From Betaproteobacteria bacterium (GTDB lineage Bacteria > Acidobacteriota > Terriglobia > Acidiferrales > UBA7541), in contig CAJCHZ010000110.1 in assembly GCA_903970165.1 (NCBI GenBank), forward strand, positions 1 to 64,000: a stretch of DNA of 64,000 nt, read 5' to 3'. A program made the position numbers and the translations under genes. How positions within the stretch are numbered: the first letter of the stretch is position 1; the number at the start of each line of letters is the position of its first letter. A model generated the notes under the pieces. That model did no database searches. It saw only the letters and a program-made list of their open reading frames with translations, and was not told the DNA's origin. Below are positions 1 to 7,847 of the stretch, in pieces.

Positions 1-1
1 C

Positions 2-559
2 GGCAAAGCCGCCGCCACAATCTTCGCCCGCATCAAAGCCCTAAGTTCCACCGGCGGCATCCCCACGCCGCAAGAAATCTTGAAACTCCGCACGAGCACC
101 CTCCGCAAAGCAGGCCTCTCCGGCGCAAAAGCCGCCGCCATGAAAGACCTCGCCAGGAAAACAATAGAAGGGATTGTCCCGACTCTCGAAGAAGCCGAAA
201 AACTCTCCGACGAAGAATTGGTCAAGCGACTCACAAGTGTCCGCGGCATAGGTGCCTGGACAGTGGAAATGTTTTTAATCTTCCGTCTGGGCCGCCCGGA
301 CGTCCTTCCCATCCACGACCTCGGCGTAAAAAAAGGCTGGTCCCTCACCTACGGCAAAAAACACATGCCCAAGCCTAAAGAACTCCTGAAATTCGGCGAG
401 CGCTGGCGCCCCTACCGAACGGTAGCGAGCTGGTACATGTGGCGCGCCTGCCACCGCGCCGGCAACGCCGCCATGCGCAAAATCCGCCCCGCAAAAGTCC
501 GCAAACGCAAATCATCTCCGTCAACACGCCGCAAGCGCAAATCCAAACCTCGGATGTAG
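2..559 (+). CDS. AlkA-like DNA-3-methyladenine glycosylase (HhH-GPD), 5'-truncated by window edge
   Basis: The reading frame is open from the window edge and 185 residues are visible, so the true start lies outside. A helix-hairpin-helix with the core VRGIGAWTVEMF and the downstream PIHDLGVKKG segment are the hallmarks of the AlkA/HhH-GPD family. The Asp in IHDLG (codon near 317) sits where the catalytic aspartate of AlkA lies. Proteins of this family excise alkylated purines to start base excision repair. The C-terminal 30 residues are extremely Lys/Arg rich and look like a nonspecific DNA-binding tail. The stop codon lies inside a GTAG-type palindrome. Family assignment is good; substrate range is inferred. 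Confidence 0.85.
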   Translation, partial: GKAAATIFARIKALSSTGGIPTPQEILKLRTSTLRKAGLSGAKAAAMKDLARKTIEGIVPTLEEAEKLSDEELVKRLTSVRGIGAWTVEMFLIFRLGRPDVLPIHDLGVKKGWSLTYGKKHMPKPKELLKFGERWRPYRTVASWYMWRACHRAGNAAMRKIRPAKVRKRKSSPSTRRKRKSKPRM

Positions 560-578
560 GGGCGGGCCTTAGTCCCCC
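556..578 (+). repeat. GTAG-footed GC-rich repeat at stop codon
   Basis: The glycosylase stop codon is the TAG of a GTAG tetranucleotide followed by a GGGG...CCCC partial palindrome. The start GTAGGGGC matches the second palindrome family seen downstream of groES (31715). It is probably a degenerate REP-type element; the hairpin is weak. Confidence 0.3.
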
Positions 579-754
579 GGTCCAATCTCCACAGCCTGTA
601 CGCCGACTGACACACACCAAACTCAACAATGGCGCCCCATCAACGCGCAACTCCTTCCGTCCATTACACTTATGCGTCAATCCCCTTCTCGGCCCTCTTC
701 TTGCCTGTCTATCGGCGCAGACTATGTTTAAGGCCAGTCGGAGGCCCCCTACCC

Positions 755-1702
755 ATGAAGGCCAGCCACCTAACCATCGCTTTTCTAGGTTTCTCTAGCC
801 TACTCAGCCCACGACTATCGAGCGCCGGCCAATCTACTCCACGGCCCGATGTTCCCGCTCTTCTAGAGGAACTCGCGGCCTCCGGCGAGACTCAGCGCGG
901 TCAACTCATGGACCAACTCCACCAAATCCAAGACCCAAACCTCATCGTCCCACCCGTCCTGGCTGCCCTCGATACCGTTGACCCGCAAGATGCCTGGAAA
1001 CTCCTCGACGTTCTCGCCCCGTTTTCCAATCTCGCAAAACCCGAACCACTCATTCGCCTGGCCCGCCGCTGCGACCGAGTGCCTTTGACCATACTCGCCA
1101 CCATCGGCGCGCCCGCACGAACGGCACTCATAAAAGCCATCGCTGATGAATGTGTCACCTGGAAACCCTCCTCGCCCGAAAATCAGGGCGACGATGGTCC
1201 CGCGGGCGACGAAGATTCCCAGACTCGGCGTTCTCAGGCATTCATGGAATGGGCGGCAAAGACTCTCGGCTCGATCAGCCCAGCCGGGCTAGACCATCTG
1301 CTTCAAATGCTTCTCAGCCACGACGCCTGCCAATCCAACGTCGCGCGCACAGGCCTCACCAGCTACGTTCTCAATTCCGAACCACCAGCGGACCCGCGAA
1401 TCGTTCGTGCCCTATCTGCTGCACTCAACGCACCCGACGGTATCGTTCAAGCGGCCGCTGTACAAATCGTGGAACCCCTAATCGGCTTCCAATACGCGAA
1501 ACTCACACCGGGAGTCACCAAATCCCTCTTCTCCATCCTCAAAGCCCATCCCGATGCCGAAATCCGCAGCAGAGCCCTGTCCCTCCTGCTGAAAGCCTCG
1601 GACGACACCCCTAAAAAAGCCGCCGAAATCGCATGTCATGACCCCGATGGACGTGTTCAGGACGTAGCCGCCAATTTTTTTGAAGAACTATCCGCTAGAT
1701 AA
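755..1702 (+). CDS. Secreted HEAT-like helical repeat protein, function unknown
   Basis: 315 residues from an ATG preceded by GGAGG at 740-744. The frame is open further upstream (to 629), but the ATG at 755 directly precedes a signal peptide (MKASHLTIAFLGFSSLL...SSAGQ), which decides the start. The mature part is alpha-helical, with recurring leucine-rich helical pairs such as PEIRSRALSLLL-type and GRVQDVAANFF-type segments that resemble HEAT/armadillo repeats. That suggests a protein-binding scaffold outside the cytoplasm. No catalytic motif is visible. Its 3' end overlaps the convergent SnoaL-like gene by 8 bases. I do not recognise a named family. Confidence 0.6.
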   Translation: MKASHLTIAFLGFSSLLSPRLSSAGQSTPRPDVPALLEELAASGETQRGQLMDQLHQIQDPNLIVPPVLAALDTVDPQDAWKLLDVLAPFSNLAKPEPLIRLARRCDRVPLTILATIGAPARTALIKAIADECVTWKPSSPENQGDDGPAGDEDSQTRRSQAFMEWAAKTLGSISPAGLDHLLQMLLSHDACQSNVARTGLTSYVLNSEPPADPRIVRALSAALNAPDGIVQAAAVQIVEPLIGFQYAKLTPGVTKSLFSILKAHPDAEIRSRALSLLLKASDDTPKKAAEIACHDPDGRVQDVAANFFEELSAR

Positions 1703-2120
1703 AAGATACCGCGGACGTCCCGGAAATCTGGGCCTCGACTCGGGCTTTGTCCCAGTCTTGCCAGGCTTCCACGACTTGCCCGTTCTCAATGCGCGCAACC
1801 GACGTCCCCGTAAATTCCACGTCCTTTCCGCTCTCCGTGTGCCTACAAATCGCGGACCAGTGTATTGACACCAAATCGCCCTCCGCGAGCATCACGACCG
1901 GCGCGAAACGGTGCTCGGAAAATGCGGAACATATCCTGTCGTAAAAGCGCTCGAACTCGCCGGGCCCGTGTATCGTAAATCCGCCATCGCGCAAGTCGGC
2001 TTCGGCACCAAAGAGCTCATGGATGGTTTCCCGTCGCCCCTGATTCCAAATCTCGTCAAACCAGCGAACAGCAATTTTCTTGTTCGCTTCCGTTGTCAAC
2101 ACGGGTTGCACAGCGTCCAT
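1695..2120 (-). CDS. SnoaL/NTF2-like protein
   Basis: 141 residues with the typical SnoaL-like ester cyclase pattern: N-terminal helix (ANKKIAVRWFDEIWNQG), a catalytic-cone region (FERFYDRICSAF), VVMLAEGDLVSIHWSAICRHT, and the closing strand IENGQVVEAWQDWD. Such proteins form small alpha+beta barrels. Some isomerise or cyclise polyketides, but many have unknown substrates. It overlaps the 3' end of the preceding plus-strand gene by 8 bases. No operon partner is visible. Fold assignment is firm; function is unknown. Confidence 0.75.
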   Translation of the reverse strand: MDAVQPVLTTEANKKIAVRWFDEIWNQGRRETIHELFGAEADLRDGGFTIHGPGEFERFYDRICSAFSEHRFAPVVMLAEGDLVSIHWSAICRHTESGKDVEFTGTSVARIENGQVVEAWQDWDKARVEAQISGTSAVSFI

Positions 2121-2266
2121 AATTTTGCTCCTGCGTTACTATAACGCGGAGTATATAGCGTCCACCGCCCGCTTCAAAGGTCTTTCGGGCCTACGTGCAC
2201 TGACCCCCTTGTGCCATGCCAGTCCCCGATCGGCGCCCACTTTTTTGTCGTTGTTTCTACAGTTCT

Positions 2267-2917
2267 TTACGTTGTTGCCTCTTGTTGTTTCACCGCTTTC
2301 CACATCTTCCACCCAACAGTCACAAACCAAATCGCCTGCCCCAGAATCAACATCCCAAACCCGTGCCAGTCCGGCGTCAATAACCCCGACAAAATCCCCA
2401 GTGCCGTCACCGCACCTAGAACAATTCCATAAATCCCCATTCCCCGCCCCATCCTCCGACTCCGTAAAATCGACACCGACCACAGCACCAGCGCCACCGA
2501 AGACGCCACCCCGTACACGCGCGCAAACGCCTGATTCATCTGCGAATTAAAATTCATCAGCAACTTCCACCCATCTCGCGTCTCGGGAGCCGCCGCGACA
2601 ATGTGCCGGAACAAGTTAGGCGCCATCAACCCATCGAACACCGCCGCATTCATCACCGCGATGCTTCCCGTCGCCAGAAACACCAGCCCCGCCCACGCCA
2701 TCCGGTCGGGAGCCGCCAGCCAGCGCGTCATTCCCCAAGCGCCAAGAAACAGGATCGGAATGCTCACTAGCGCTAGCACATGCACGCCAATCAACACGGG
2801 TATCACATGGTCCAGTTCCTCAGGCCCAATTTTCCCATGGGGATGGAAACCCATGGTTATAATCATTGCGGCTGATCCGGCAATCAGCGCGATTCCGCTC
2901 CGGCGTTCGTCCGTCAT
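2267..2917 (-). CDS. Integral membrane protein, about six TM segments, unknown function
   Basis: 216 residues with hydrophobic segments near residues 8-24, 38-62, 75-98, 135-152, 160-180 and 185-205. The loop after the third segment (FRHIVAAAPETRDGWKLLMNFNSQMNQAFARVYG) is polar. No transporter or enzyme motif is recognisable; it resembles the DUF4386-like class of small integral membrane proteins. It is divergent from the TetR-family gene at 3000 with about 80 bases between them, so it is a plausible target of that regulator. Confidence 0.6.
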   Translation of the reverse strand: MTDERRSGIALIAGSAAMIITMGFHPHGKIGPEELDHVIPVLIGVHVLALVSIPILFLGAWGMTRWLAAPDRMAWAGLVFLATGSIAVMNAAVFDGLMAPNLFRHIVAAAPETRDGWKLLMNFNSQMNQAFARVYGVASSVALVLWSVSILRSRRMGRGMGIYGIVLGAVTALGILSGLLTPDWHGFGMLILGQAIWFVTVGWKMWKAVKQQEATT

Positions 2918-2999
2918 GCGTCAAACACTAGGGACGGCTCTGTAAACCGTCAACGCTCATTCGCGCTGACCATGCCGTAACCGAACAAAAAGGCATCCA

Positions 3000-3698
3000 A
3001 TGTCCCGAAATCCATTTCCACAACCGGCAAAAACCGCCGTTCCATCGCCCGCCCATCAAGCCATCAAAAAACTGATTCGCGTCAGCGCCTCGAAGAAAAA
3101 AGTAGACCGTCGCGTCCGCCAAACCCGCGACGCCCTTGGCGACGCCCTCATTCATCTCATGCAGGAACAGCCTTTCAATTCCATCACCATCCAGCATGTC
3201 CTCGACCGCGCCGGAGTTGGCCGCTCCACCTTCTACTCTCACTTCCGCGGCAAGGACGACCTCTTCCTCAGCGATGTCGAAGAGTTCTTCGAGCTCATAT
3301 CCACGACCCTAGAGCGCCAGGGTGACAAGTCCAACCGCATCGCCCCGGTGCGCGAGTTTTTTGCCCACGTCGCCGAGGGGCGCAAATTCTTGGCCTCCCT
3401 CAACGAATCACAAAAGCTCCGCGACGTCTTCGAACTTGGCCAAGGTCACTTCGCTCGCGGCATCGAGGCACGCCTCGCTGCCATGCCCGCCACACGCTCA
3501 ATAAACCGTGTCGGCCGCGCCGCTCGCGCGCACGCCCTTGCCGGCGCCCTTTTCTCCCTGCTCGACTGGTGGCTCGGCCACCAATCCGCCGCCACCCCGC
3601 ACCAAATGGACACCCTCTTCCACCAGCTAGTCTGGACAGGCCTGACACCGCCGCCAAAACCGTCCCTCCAAAACTCCACCCGGCACAAAGCCAGCTAA
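3000..3698 (+). CDS. TetR-family transcriptional regulator
   Basis: 232 residues. The helix-turn-helix lies around residues 40-90 (TRDALGDALIHLM...FNSITIQHVLDRAGVGRSTFYSHF), a textbook TetR N-terminal domain with the conserved G-V-G-R/S-T-F-Y-x-H-F signature. The C-terminal ligand-binding region is poorly conserved, as expected. The first 35 residues are a basic extension, so a start further in is possible. The divergent arrangement with the membrane protein at 2267-2917 suggests local control of that gene. The inducer is unknown. Confidence 0.85.
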   Translation: MSRNPFPQPAKTAVPSPAHQAIKKLIRVSASKKKVDRRVRQTRDALGDALIHLMQEQPFNSITIQHVLDRAGVGRSTFYSHFRGKDDLFLSDVEEFFELISTTLERQGDKSNRIAPVREFFAHVAEGRKFLASLNESQKLRDVFELGQGHFARGIEARLAAMPATRSINRVGRAARAHALAGALFSLLDWWLGHQSAATPHQMDTLFHQLVWTGLTPPPKPSLQNSTRHKAS

Positions 3699-4149
3699 AC
3701 CACTCTGCCCCCCACAAGAGTCTCCTATAGGGGAGGCGTTCTGCTCCTCCGTCATACTCCAAAGCAATCAGTAAGGGGAAGAGGCGAACGCCACCAGTAA
3801 TTTGCGACGACGAAGGATGGCGAAGAATTTCCGGATGGCTCAAGGCGTCGTCCCGTTCGACGCCGCCAGACAACCATTCAAGCCTGACTCCCGCCCGTTC
3901 AATGTTTTTCCCTCGACTCCATTTACCGCTTCGATTGGGCTCTTAACTAGGTAATTTTGCGTTTCGAGTGCGGGGGCCCTGCTCCCGCTTTTTGTTTCTA
4001 GCGTGACCCATCGTCATCGGCAATAAGCACAACAAAATCCGCGCAGGAAAACGATGGCTCTTCGCAAGGTGTCCCGGCGATGGATAAACGTAAGCCCATT
4101 AGAATCAACGCTTACAAGAAAAGAGGGAGGGGGGAACTGATCGCAATCC
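3699..4149. other. 450-base gene-free stretch
   Basis: No supported gene is visible. It holds a GGAGG/CCTCC inverted repeat near 3735-3757, a terminator-like hairpin near 3970, and a 35-codon open frame at 4080-4187 that runs into the convergent DUF4149 gene and has no family signature. It may be decayed sequence. Confidence 0.5.
3970..3993 (+). terminator. Possible rho-independent terminator
   Basis: The stem GCGGG (3970-3974) pairs with CCCGC (3984-3988) and is followed by five T residues. The stem is short and lies about 270 bases past the TetR stop codon, so its assignment to that gene is weak. Confidence 0.3.
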
Positions 4150-4635
4150 TTAACCCACGCCACAGTAAACTAATTCTTTCACCATAAAATACACGGCCAC
4201 GAATCCAGCCAGCAAAACGCCACTTTCCAGTGAAACAGAAATAGTATGCAGCTTGCTAAATTCAGTCAGTAAGGGATTGTCGGCAGCCGTCGCCTGGATG
4301 GACCCCATCTGCACCCGCAACACAGCCATGCGCGCGCTAACCGTGTACTGCGAGATCGCCGTCAGGACAATCATCAACGCAACGCACAATCCCGCTGGAG
4401 CCGCCAGGCTGGCAAAACCGCGGGTCCGTGCAAACCGCACAAACAAAAGCACGATACCCAAAGCTATCCCGCCAAGATGCATCCGCGTGAGCGAATATCC
4501 AACTATCGCCCCAGCCGAGTCCCGGTTACCCAGTATGCGAAACGCCCCAGGCGCCACCACAAAACTCAAAAACACGTCGCTCCCAAGCCACAGGCTCAGG
4601 CAAAGAAACTCAAATGTTCTAGCGATGAAAATCAT
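4150..4635 (-). CDS. DUF4149-domain membrane protein
   Basis: 161 residues with four hydrophobic segments. It shows the DUF4149 pattern: an N-terminal LWLGSDVFLSFVVAPGAFRIL segment and a C-terminal FSKLHTISVSLESGVLLAGF segment, where the family has a conserved F-x-x-L-H-x-x-S-x-x-L-E motif. The family is related to eukaryotic TMEM205 and has no established bacterial function. It lies just downstream of the zinc-ribbon membrane gene on the same strand, with 54 bases between them, so the two may be cotranscribed. Confidence 0.75.
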   Translation of the reverse strand: MIFIARTFEFLCLSLWLGSDVFLSFVVAPGAFRILGNRDSAGAIVGYSLTRMHLGGIALGIVLLFVRFARTRGFASLAAPAGLCVALMIVLTAISQYTVSARMAVLRVQMGSIQATAADNPLLTEFSKLHTISVSLESGVLLAGFVAVYFMVKELVYCGVG

Positions 4636-4689
4636 GAAGGAATCGGGCCCACTTCGATGCCCAACCGAGCCAGTTGGCCGCGCCAGATC

Positions 4690-5016
4690 CTACTCTACAG
4701 CCCCGCGCAGTTTTTTGGCAGCCGAGAAGTAGCTCACGGTGTTCGTCACAAAATAAATCGGCGTAATGATCAGTGAAATCATGCCCCACGGCCCAAGCAG
4801 AAGGTTCAGCCCCATGAACTGCCAGTAATTCTTGCCGAGGCACGTCTTGCACATGTTTCCGGAAATGCTCCGCGTCTGGCGGAGCACAATCATCCCGATG
4901 TTGCGGTTAAACGTCACTGGGGCGGTCTGGCGCATGCTTCCGCAAACCTGGCAGCGTCCGATCGCGTTTGCCGGCTGAGCTGGGGTTGCGACATTGACTG
5001 AACTCATGGTTCCCAT
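4690..5016 (-). CDS. Small zinc-ribbon membrane protein
   Basis: 108 residues. Two CxxC pairs (C22/C25 and C56/C59) form a probable zinc ribbon. They are followed by one or two hydrophobic segments (FMGLNLLLGPWGMISLIITPIYFV). A purine-rich GAGGAGG lies 5 bases upstream of the ATG at 5016 and supports that start over the ATG three codons later. The arrangement suggests a cytoplasmic metal-binding head anchored to the membrane. I do not recognise a named family. Confidence 0.65.
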   Translation of the reverse strand: MGTMSSVNVATPAQPANAIGRCQVCGSMRQTAPVTFNRNIGMIVLRQTRSISGNMCKTCLGKNYWQFMGLNLLLGPWGMISLIITPIYFVTNTVSYFSAAKKLRGAVE

Positions 5017-5264
5017 AGAAGCCTCCTCAAGCTTAATTTCTAGTTACGCCCAAAGGATGCACTCGGTGTCCGGATACTTACATAGACTTGCGGATACATA
5101 CGTATACTTCCACCAACGAACCATTTGCAAGAGGAGCCTTTCTTTTTCTGCAAGAGGGAAGCTTTGCTTTCGCCGATTTATGCAACCACCAATTGAGCAC
5201 ATGCCGGTCTACTTTTTGATTAAGCGCCGAGATTAGTGCAAGAATGTTTAGGTCGAAAGTAAAA

Positions 5265-5341
5265 TGGTGGGCGACAAAGGACTTGAACCTTTGACCTCTC
5301 CCGTGTGAGGGGAGCGCTCTAACCAACTGAGCTAGTCGCCC
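5265..5341 (-). tRNA. tRNA-Val (anticodon CAC), CCA encoded
   Basis: A complete 77-base cloverleaf on the minus strand. The acceptor arm GGGCGAC pairs fully with GTCGCCC. The D-arm is GCTC...GAGC. The anticodon stem is CTCCC/GGGAG with loop CTCACAC, giving anticodon CAC for GTG codons. The T-arm is AAAGG-TTCAAGT-CCTTT. The discriminator is A and the terminal CCA is encoded (5265-5267 on the plus strand reads TGG). Confidence 0.97.
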
Positions 5342-5409
5342 GGAGGATGCATCCGCAACGCTTGGAAGCGCCATCTATTTGTAACAGGAAGGACCACGGT
5401 TTTCAACCG

Positions 5410-6363
5410 ATGCCGATGCCCATGGCCACGTCTCAGATTGTTTCTCAGCTTCAGCGCTCCATCGCCCGGGCCATTTACGGCAAGGAAGAAGCCATCCAGC
5501 TTGCGCTCATCACCCTTCTCGCGCGCGGGCATTTGCTGATTGAGGACGTTCCCGGCGTCGGCAAGACGACTCTCGCGCAAGCGCTCGCAAAATCATTTCA
5601 CTGCACGTTTCAGCGCATCCAGTTCACGTCGGACCTTTTGCCAAGCGACGTTCTCGGCGTCAGCGTCTACAATCCCGAATCCCGCGAATTCGAGTTCCGC
5701 CCCGGGCCCATTTTCGCCAATGTCGTTCTTGCCGACGAAATCAACCGCACCACGCCGCGCACGCAATCCGCTCTTCTCGAGGCCATGAACGAAGCCCAGG
5801 TTACCGTGGACGGCAAAACGCTCAAGCTGCCGCACCCCTTTCTCGTCATCGCCACGCAAAATCCCGTCGAGCATCACGGCACGTATCCACTGCCCGAATC
5901 GCAACTCGACCGCTTCTTGATGCGCATTAAGATGGGCTATCCCTCGCATGAAACGGAGCGCGAAATCTTGCGCAAGCGCGTCAAAAGCGACTCTCTTGAA
6001 TCGCTCGAACCCGTCGCCGGCGTTGACGACGTTCTCGAAATGCAGGAATCCGTCGCGCGCGTGAAAGTGGACACCAGCCTGCACGATTACGCGCTCGAAA
6101 TCGTCAATCGGACGCGTAAAACCGAGCATTTGGCTCTCGGCGTCAGTCCTCGCGGCACCCTCATGCTCCAACGCGCCGCGCAAGCCAGCGCTTTTCTCGA
6201 TGGCCGCGATTACTGCCTGCCCGACGACTTCAAGAAACTCGCCGTGGCCGTCTTTTCGCACCGCGTCGTCGCCAGCGCACGCCACGCTTCCTTGCAAAGA
6301 AAATCGGAGACTACCGAATCCGTCCTCCGCGAGATCGTGGACTCCGTTCGCGTACCTCTGTGA
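5410..6363 (+). CDS. MoxR-family AAA+ ATPase
   Basis: 317 residues from the first of three clustered in-frame ATGs (5410, 5416, 5422). The frame is open back to 5347, but that would abut the tRNA gene. Walker A is GVGKTT (about 49-54), Walker B is VLADEIN (D109, E110), and sensor and arginine-finger regions follow (ATQNPVEHHGTYPLPESQLDRF). MoxR ATPases act as chaperones that help assemble or activate protein complexes, usually together with a VWA or DUF58 partner. The stop overlaps the GTG start of the DUF58 gene (GTGA), so the two are translationally coupled. Confidence 0.93.
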   Translation: MPMPMATSQIVSQLQRSIARAIYGKEEAIQLALITLLARGHLLIEDVPGVGKTTLAQALAKSFHCTFQRIQFTSDLLPSDVLGVSVYNPESREFEFRPGPIFANVVLADEINRTTPRTQSALLEAMNEAQVTVDGKTLKLPHPFLVIATQNPVEHHGTYPLPESQLDRFLMRIKMGYPSHETEREILRKRVKSDSLESLEPVAGVDDVLEMQESVARVKVDTSLHDYALEIVNRTRKTEHLALGVSPRGTLMLQRAAQASAFLDGRDYCLPDDFKKLAVAVFSHRVVASARHASLQRKSETTESVLREIVDSVRVPL

Positions 6364-7688
6364 GCCTGGCTTCAACAGCCGCGCAACTCTGGGCCAAAGC
6401 TGACCGCTCCGCCGTCCGCGCGTTTTTTGTTTCCATCGGCGCCCTGACCATCGCACTGCTTCTGGCCCTCTATTCCGGATCGGCATCCGAAACAGGCAAT
6501 ATGGGCGCCGCAATCGCTTCCGCCGTCGGTGCGCTACTAGTTGCGGCCTGGGTAGCCATCACACTCGTCCCTGTGCTTGCAAAGCGCACTCCGCTTCGCT
6601 GGATGGGTTACCGGATGGAGTTCCGCGTCTCCCGGGAAGGCTGGATTTATATTCTTGGAATTTTTTTCGTGGCCGTCGCCGCGCTGAACACCGGCAACAA
6701 TCTTCTCTTCCTTATTCTGGCAAGCCTGATCGCCATCATCCTGATGTCCGGCGTTCTTTCTTCGATCACTCTTTCCGGCATCGAGATGCGCCTTCATTTG
6801 CCGGAGCACATTTTCGCCGGGCAGCCTGTTCGCGCAAAGGTCGAAATCCAGAACGAAAAGCTGACGCTGCCTTCTTTCTCGCTTCGCGTGGAAGCTGTCC
6901 GCGGAAAAAATGTGGTCATCTCTCCCATGCTCGAGACGCCGGTCTATTTTCCGTACATTCCAAAGCACGACCGGGTCGAGCAAGTCGTGCCCATGACGTT
7001 TCCCAAGCGCGGCGTCTATCGCCAGGAAGCCTTTCGCATCATCACGCGCTTCCCGTTCGGTTTCTTGCAAAAAGCCCGCCGCCTGGATTTGAAATCCGAG
7101 GCGCTTGTGTATCCATCTGTCGAGCCATCCCAGGAATTCTTCGAAATTCTTCCGGGCATGCAGGGCGCGCTAGAAAGTCTCACCAAAGGCGCCGGTCAGG
7201 ATTTATACGCCCTGCGCGACTATCTCCCACGCGATAGCTCGCGCCACGTTCACTGGAAGGCCTCTGCTCGCCTCGGTTCTCTGATGGTCCGCGAATTCAC
7301 CCGCGAAGACGATTGCCGCGTCATTCTGATTCTCGACCCGCACATGCCTGTAGGCCTCCTCCCCAAGGATGCCGACGCCCGCTTCGAGAAAGCCGTGACC
7401 ATGTGCGCTGCGCTTGCCTGGCACTTCCACGAACGCAACGCCATCCTGCAATTTCGCACCGCAGGGTTTGAAACGCCTCTCGTGGAAGCGGAGGAGATCG
7501 TTTTCGACATTTTGAAACACCTCGCCACCGCGAAGGCTCAGCCGCCGGACCCGAAGCACACGCTTCTTTCGGACCTGGCCAGCGCCGCCGATATTTTTCG
7601 CGTGATCGTCACCAGCGAATCCCGGGGTTCCATCCCTTCGAGCATCTGGAACCAATCCTGGGTGATTTTCCTCGAAGACCTGCCGTAG
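6360..7688 (+). CDS. DUF58-domain membrane protein
   Basis: 442 residues starting at a GTG that overlaps the MoxR stop by four bases. Four hydrophobic segments lie in the first 150 residues (two pairs, about 20-70 and 95-135). The DUF58 signature YLPRDSSRHVHWKASAR is near 288-304, and a VWA-like C-terminal domain follows (VILILDPHMPVG). DUF58 proteins are membrane-anchored partners of MoxR ATPases and usually occur beside a transglutaminase-type protein. Here that third gene follows only after mutY. The stop codon TAG is part of a REP-like palindrome. Confidence 0.92.
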   Translation: MSLASTAAQLWAKADRSAVRAFFVSIGALTIALLLALYSGSASETGNMGAAIASAVGALLVAAWVAITLVPVLAKRTPLRWMGYRMEFRVSREGWIYILGIFFVAVAALNTGNNLLFLILASLIAIILMSGVLSSITLSGIEMRLHLPEHIFAGQPVRAKVEIQNEKLTLPSFSLRVEAVRGKNVVISPMLETPVYFPYIPKHDRVEQVVPMTFPKRGVYRQEAFRIITRFPFGFLQKARRLDLKSEALVYPSVEPSQEFFEILPGMQGALESLTKGAGQDLYALRDYLPRDSSRHVHWKASARLGSLMVREFTREDDCRVILILDPHMPVGLLPKDADARFEKAVTMCAALAWHFHERNAILQFRTAGFETPLVEAEEIVFDILKHLATAKAQPPDPKHTLLSDLASAADIFRVIVTSESRGSIPSSIWNQSWVIFLEDLP

Positions 7689-7838
7689 TGGCCGACCTTT
7701 GGGTCGGCGGAAGCAGGTCGCCAATCGGCATTCCGAGTCAACCTTTCGGTCCGCAATCACATTTCGTTCCGCACCTGTTCCACACGTCGATCCGCACCTC
7801 GGTCCGCACTTCTTGCCGACCTAAAGGTCGGCCACTAC
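7685..7838. repeat. REP/BIME-like element: paired inverted GTAG hairpins around a 106-bp core
   Basis: A 24-base unit at 7685-7708 (GTAGTG then GCCGACC-TTTG-GGTCGGC) is repeated in inverted orientation at 7815-7838 with one mismatch. Each unit is a 7-bp perfect stem with a four-base loop and a GTAG foot, the form of REP sequences handled by RAYT transposases. The pair bounds a 154-bp element. The 106-base core contains four imperfect copies of a TCCGCA-type motif. A third unit lies after groES at 31674. The left unit contains the DUF58 stop codon and the right unit abuts mutY. Confidence 0.75.
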
Positions 7839-7841
7839 AAT
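7813..7841 (+). promoter_or_regulatory. Possible mutY promoter formed by the REP unit
   Basis: TTGCCG (7813-7818) and TACAAT (7836-7841) are separated by 17 bases and end six bases before the ATG at 7848. The -10-like hexamer is made partly from the CTAC foot of the inverted repeat unit. A very short leader would result. This is inferred from spacing and hexamer similarity only. Confidence 0.35.
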
Positions 7842-7847
7842 GCCGTG

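Noticed and set aside
4080..4187. 35-codon open frame (MDKRKPIRINAYKKRG...)
   Set aside because: No ribosome binding site, no family, and it runs into the convergent DUF4149 gene.
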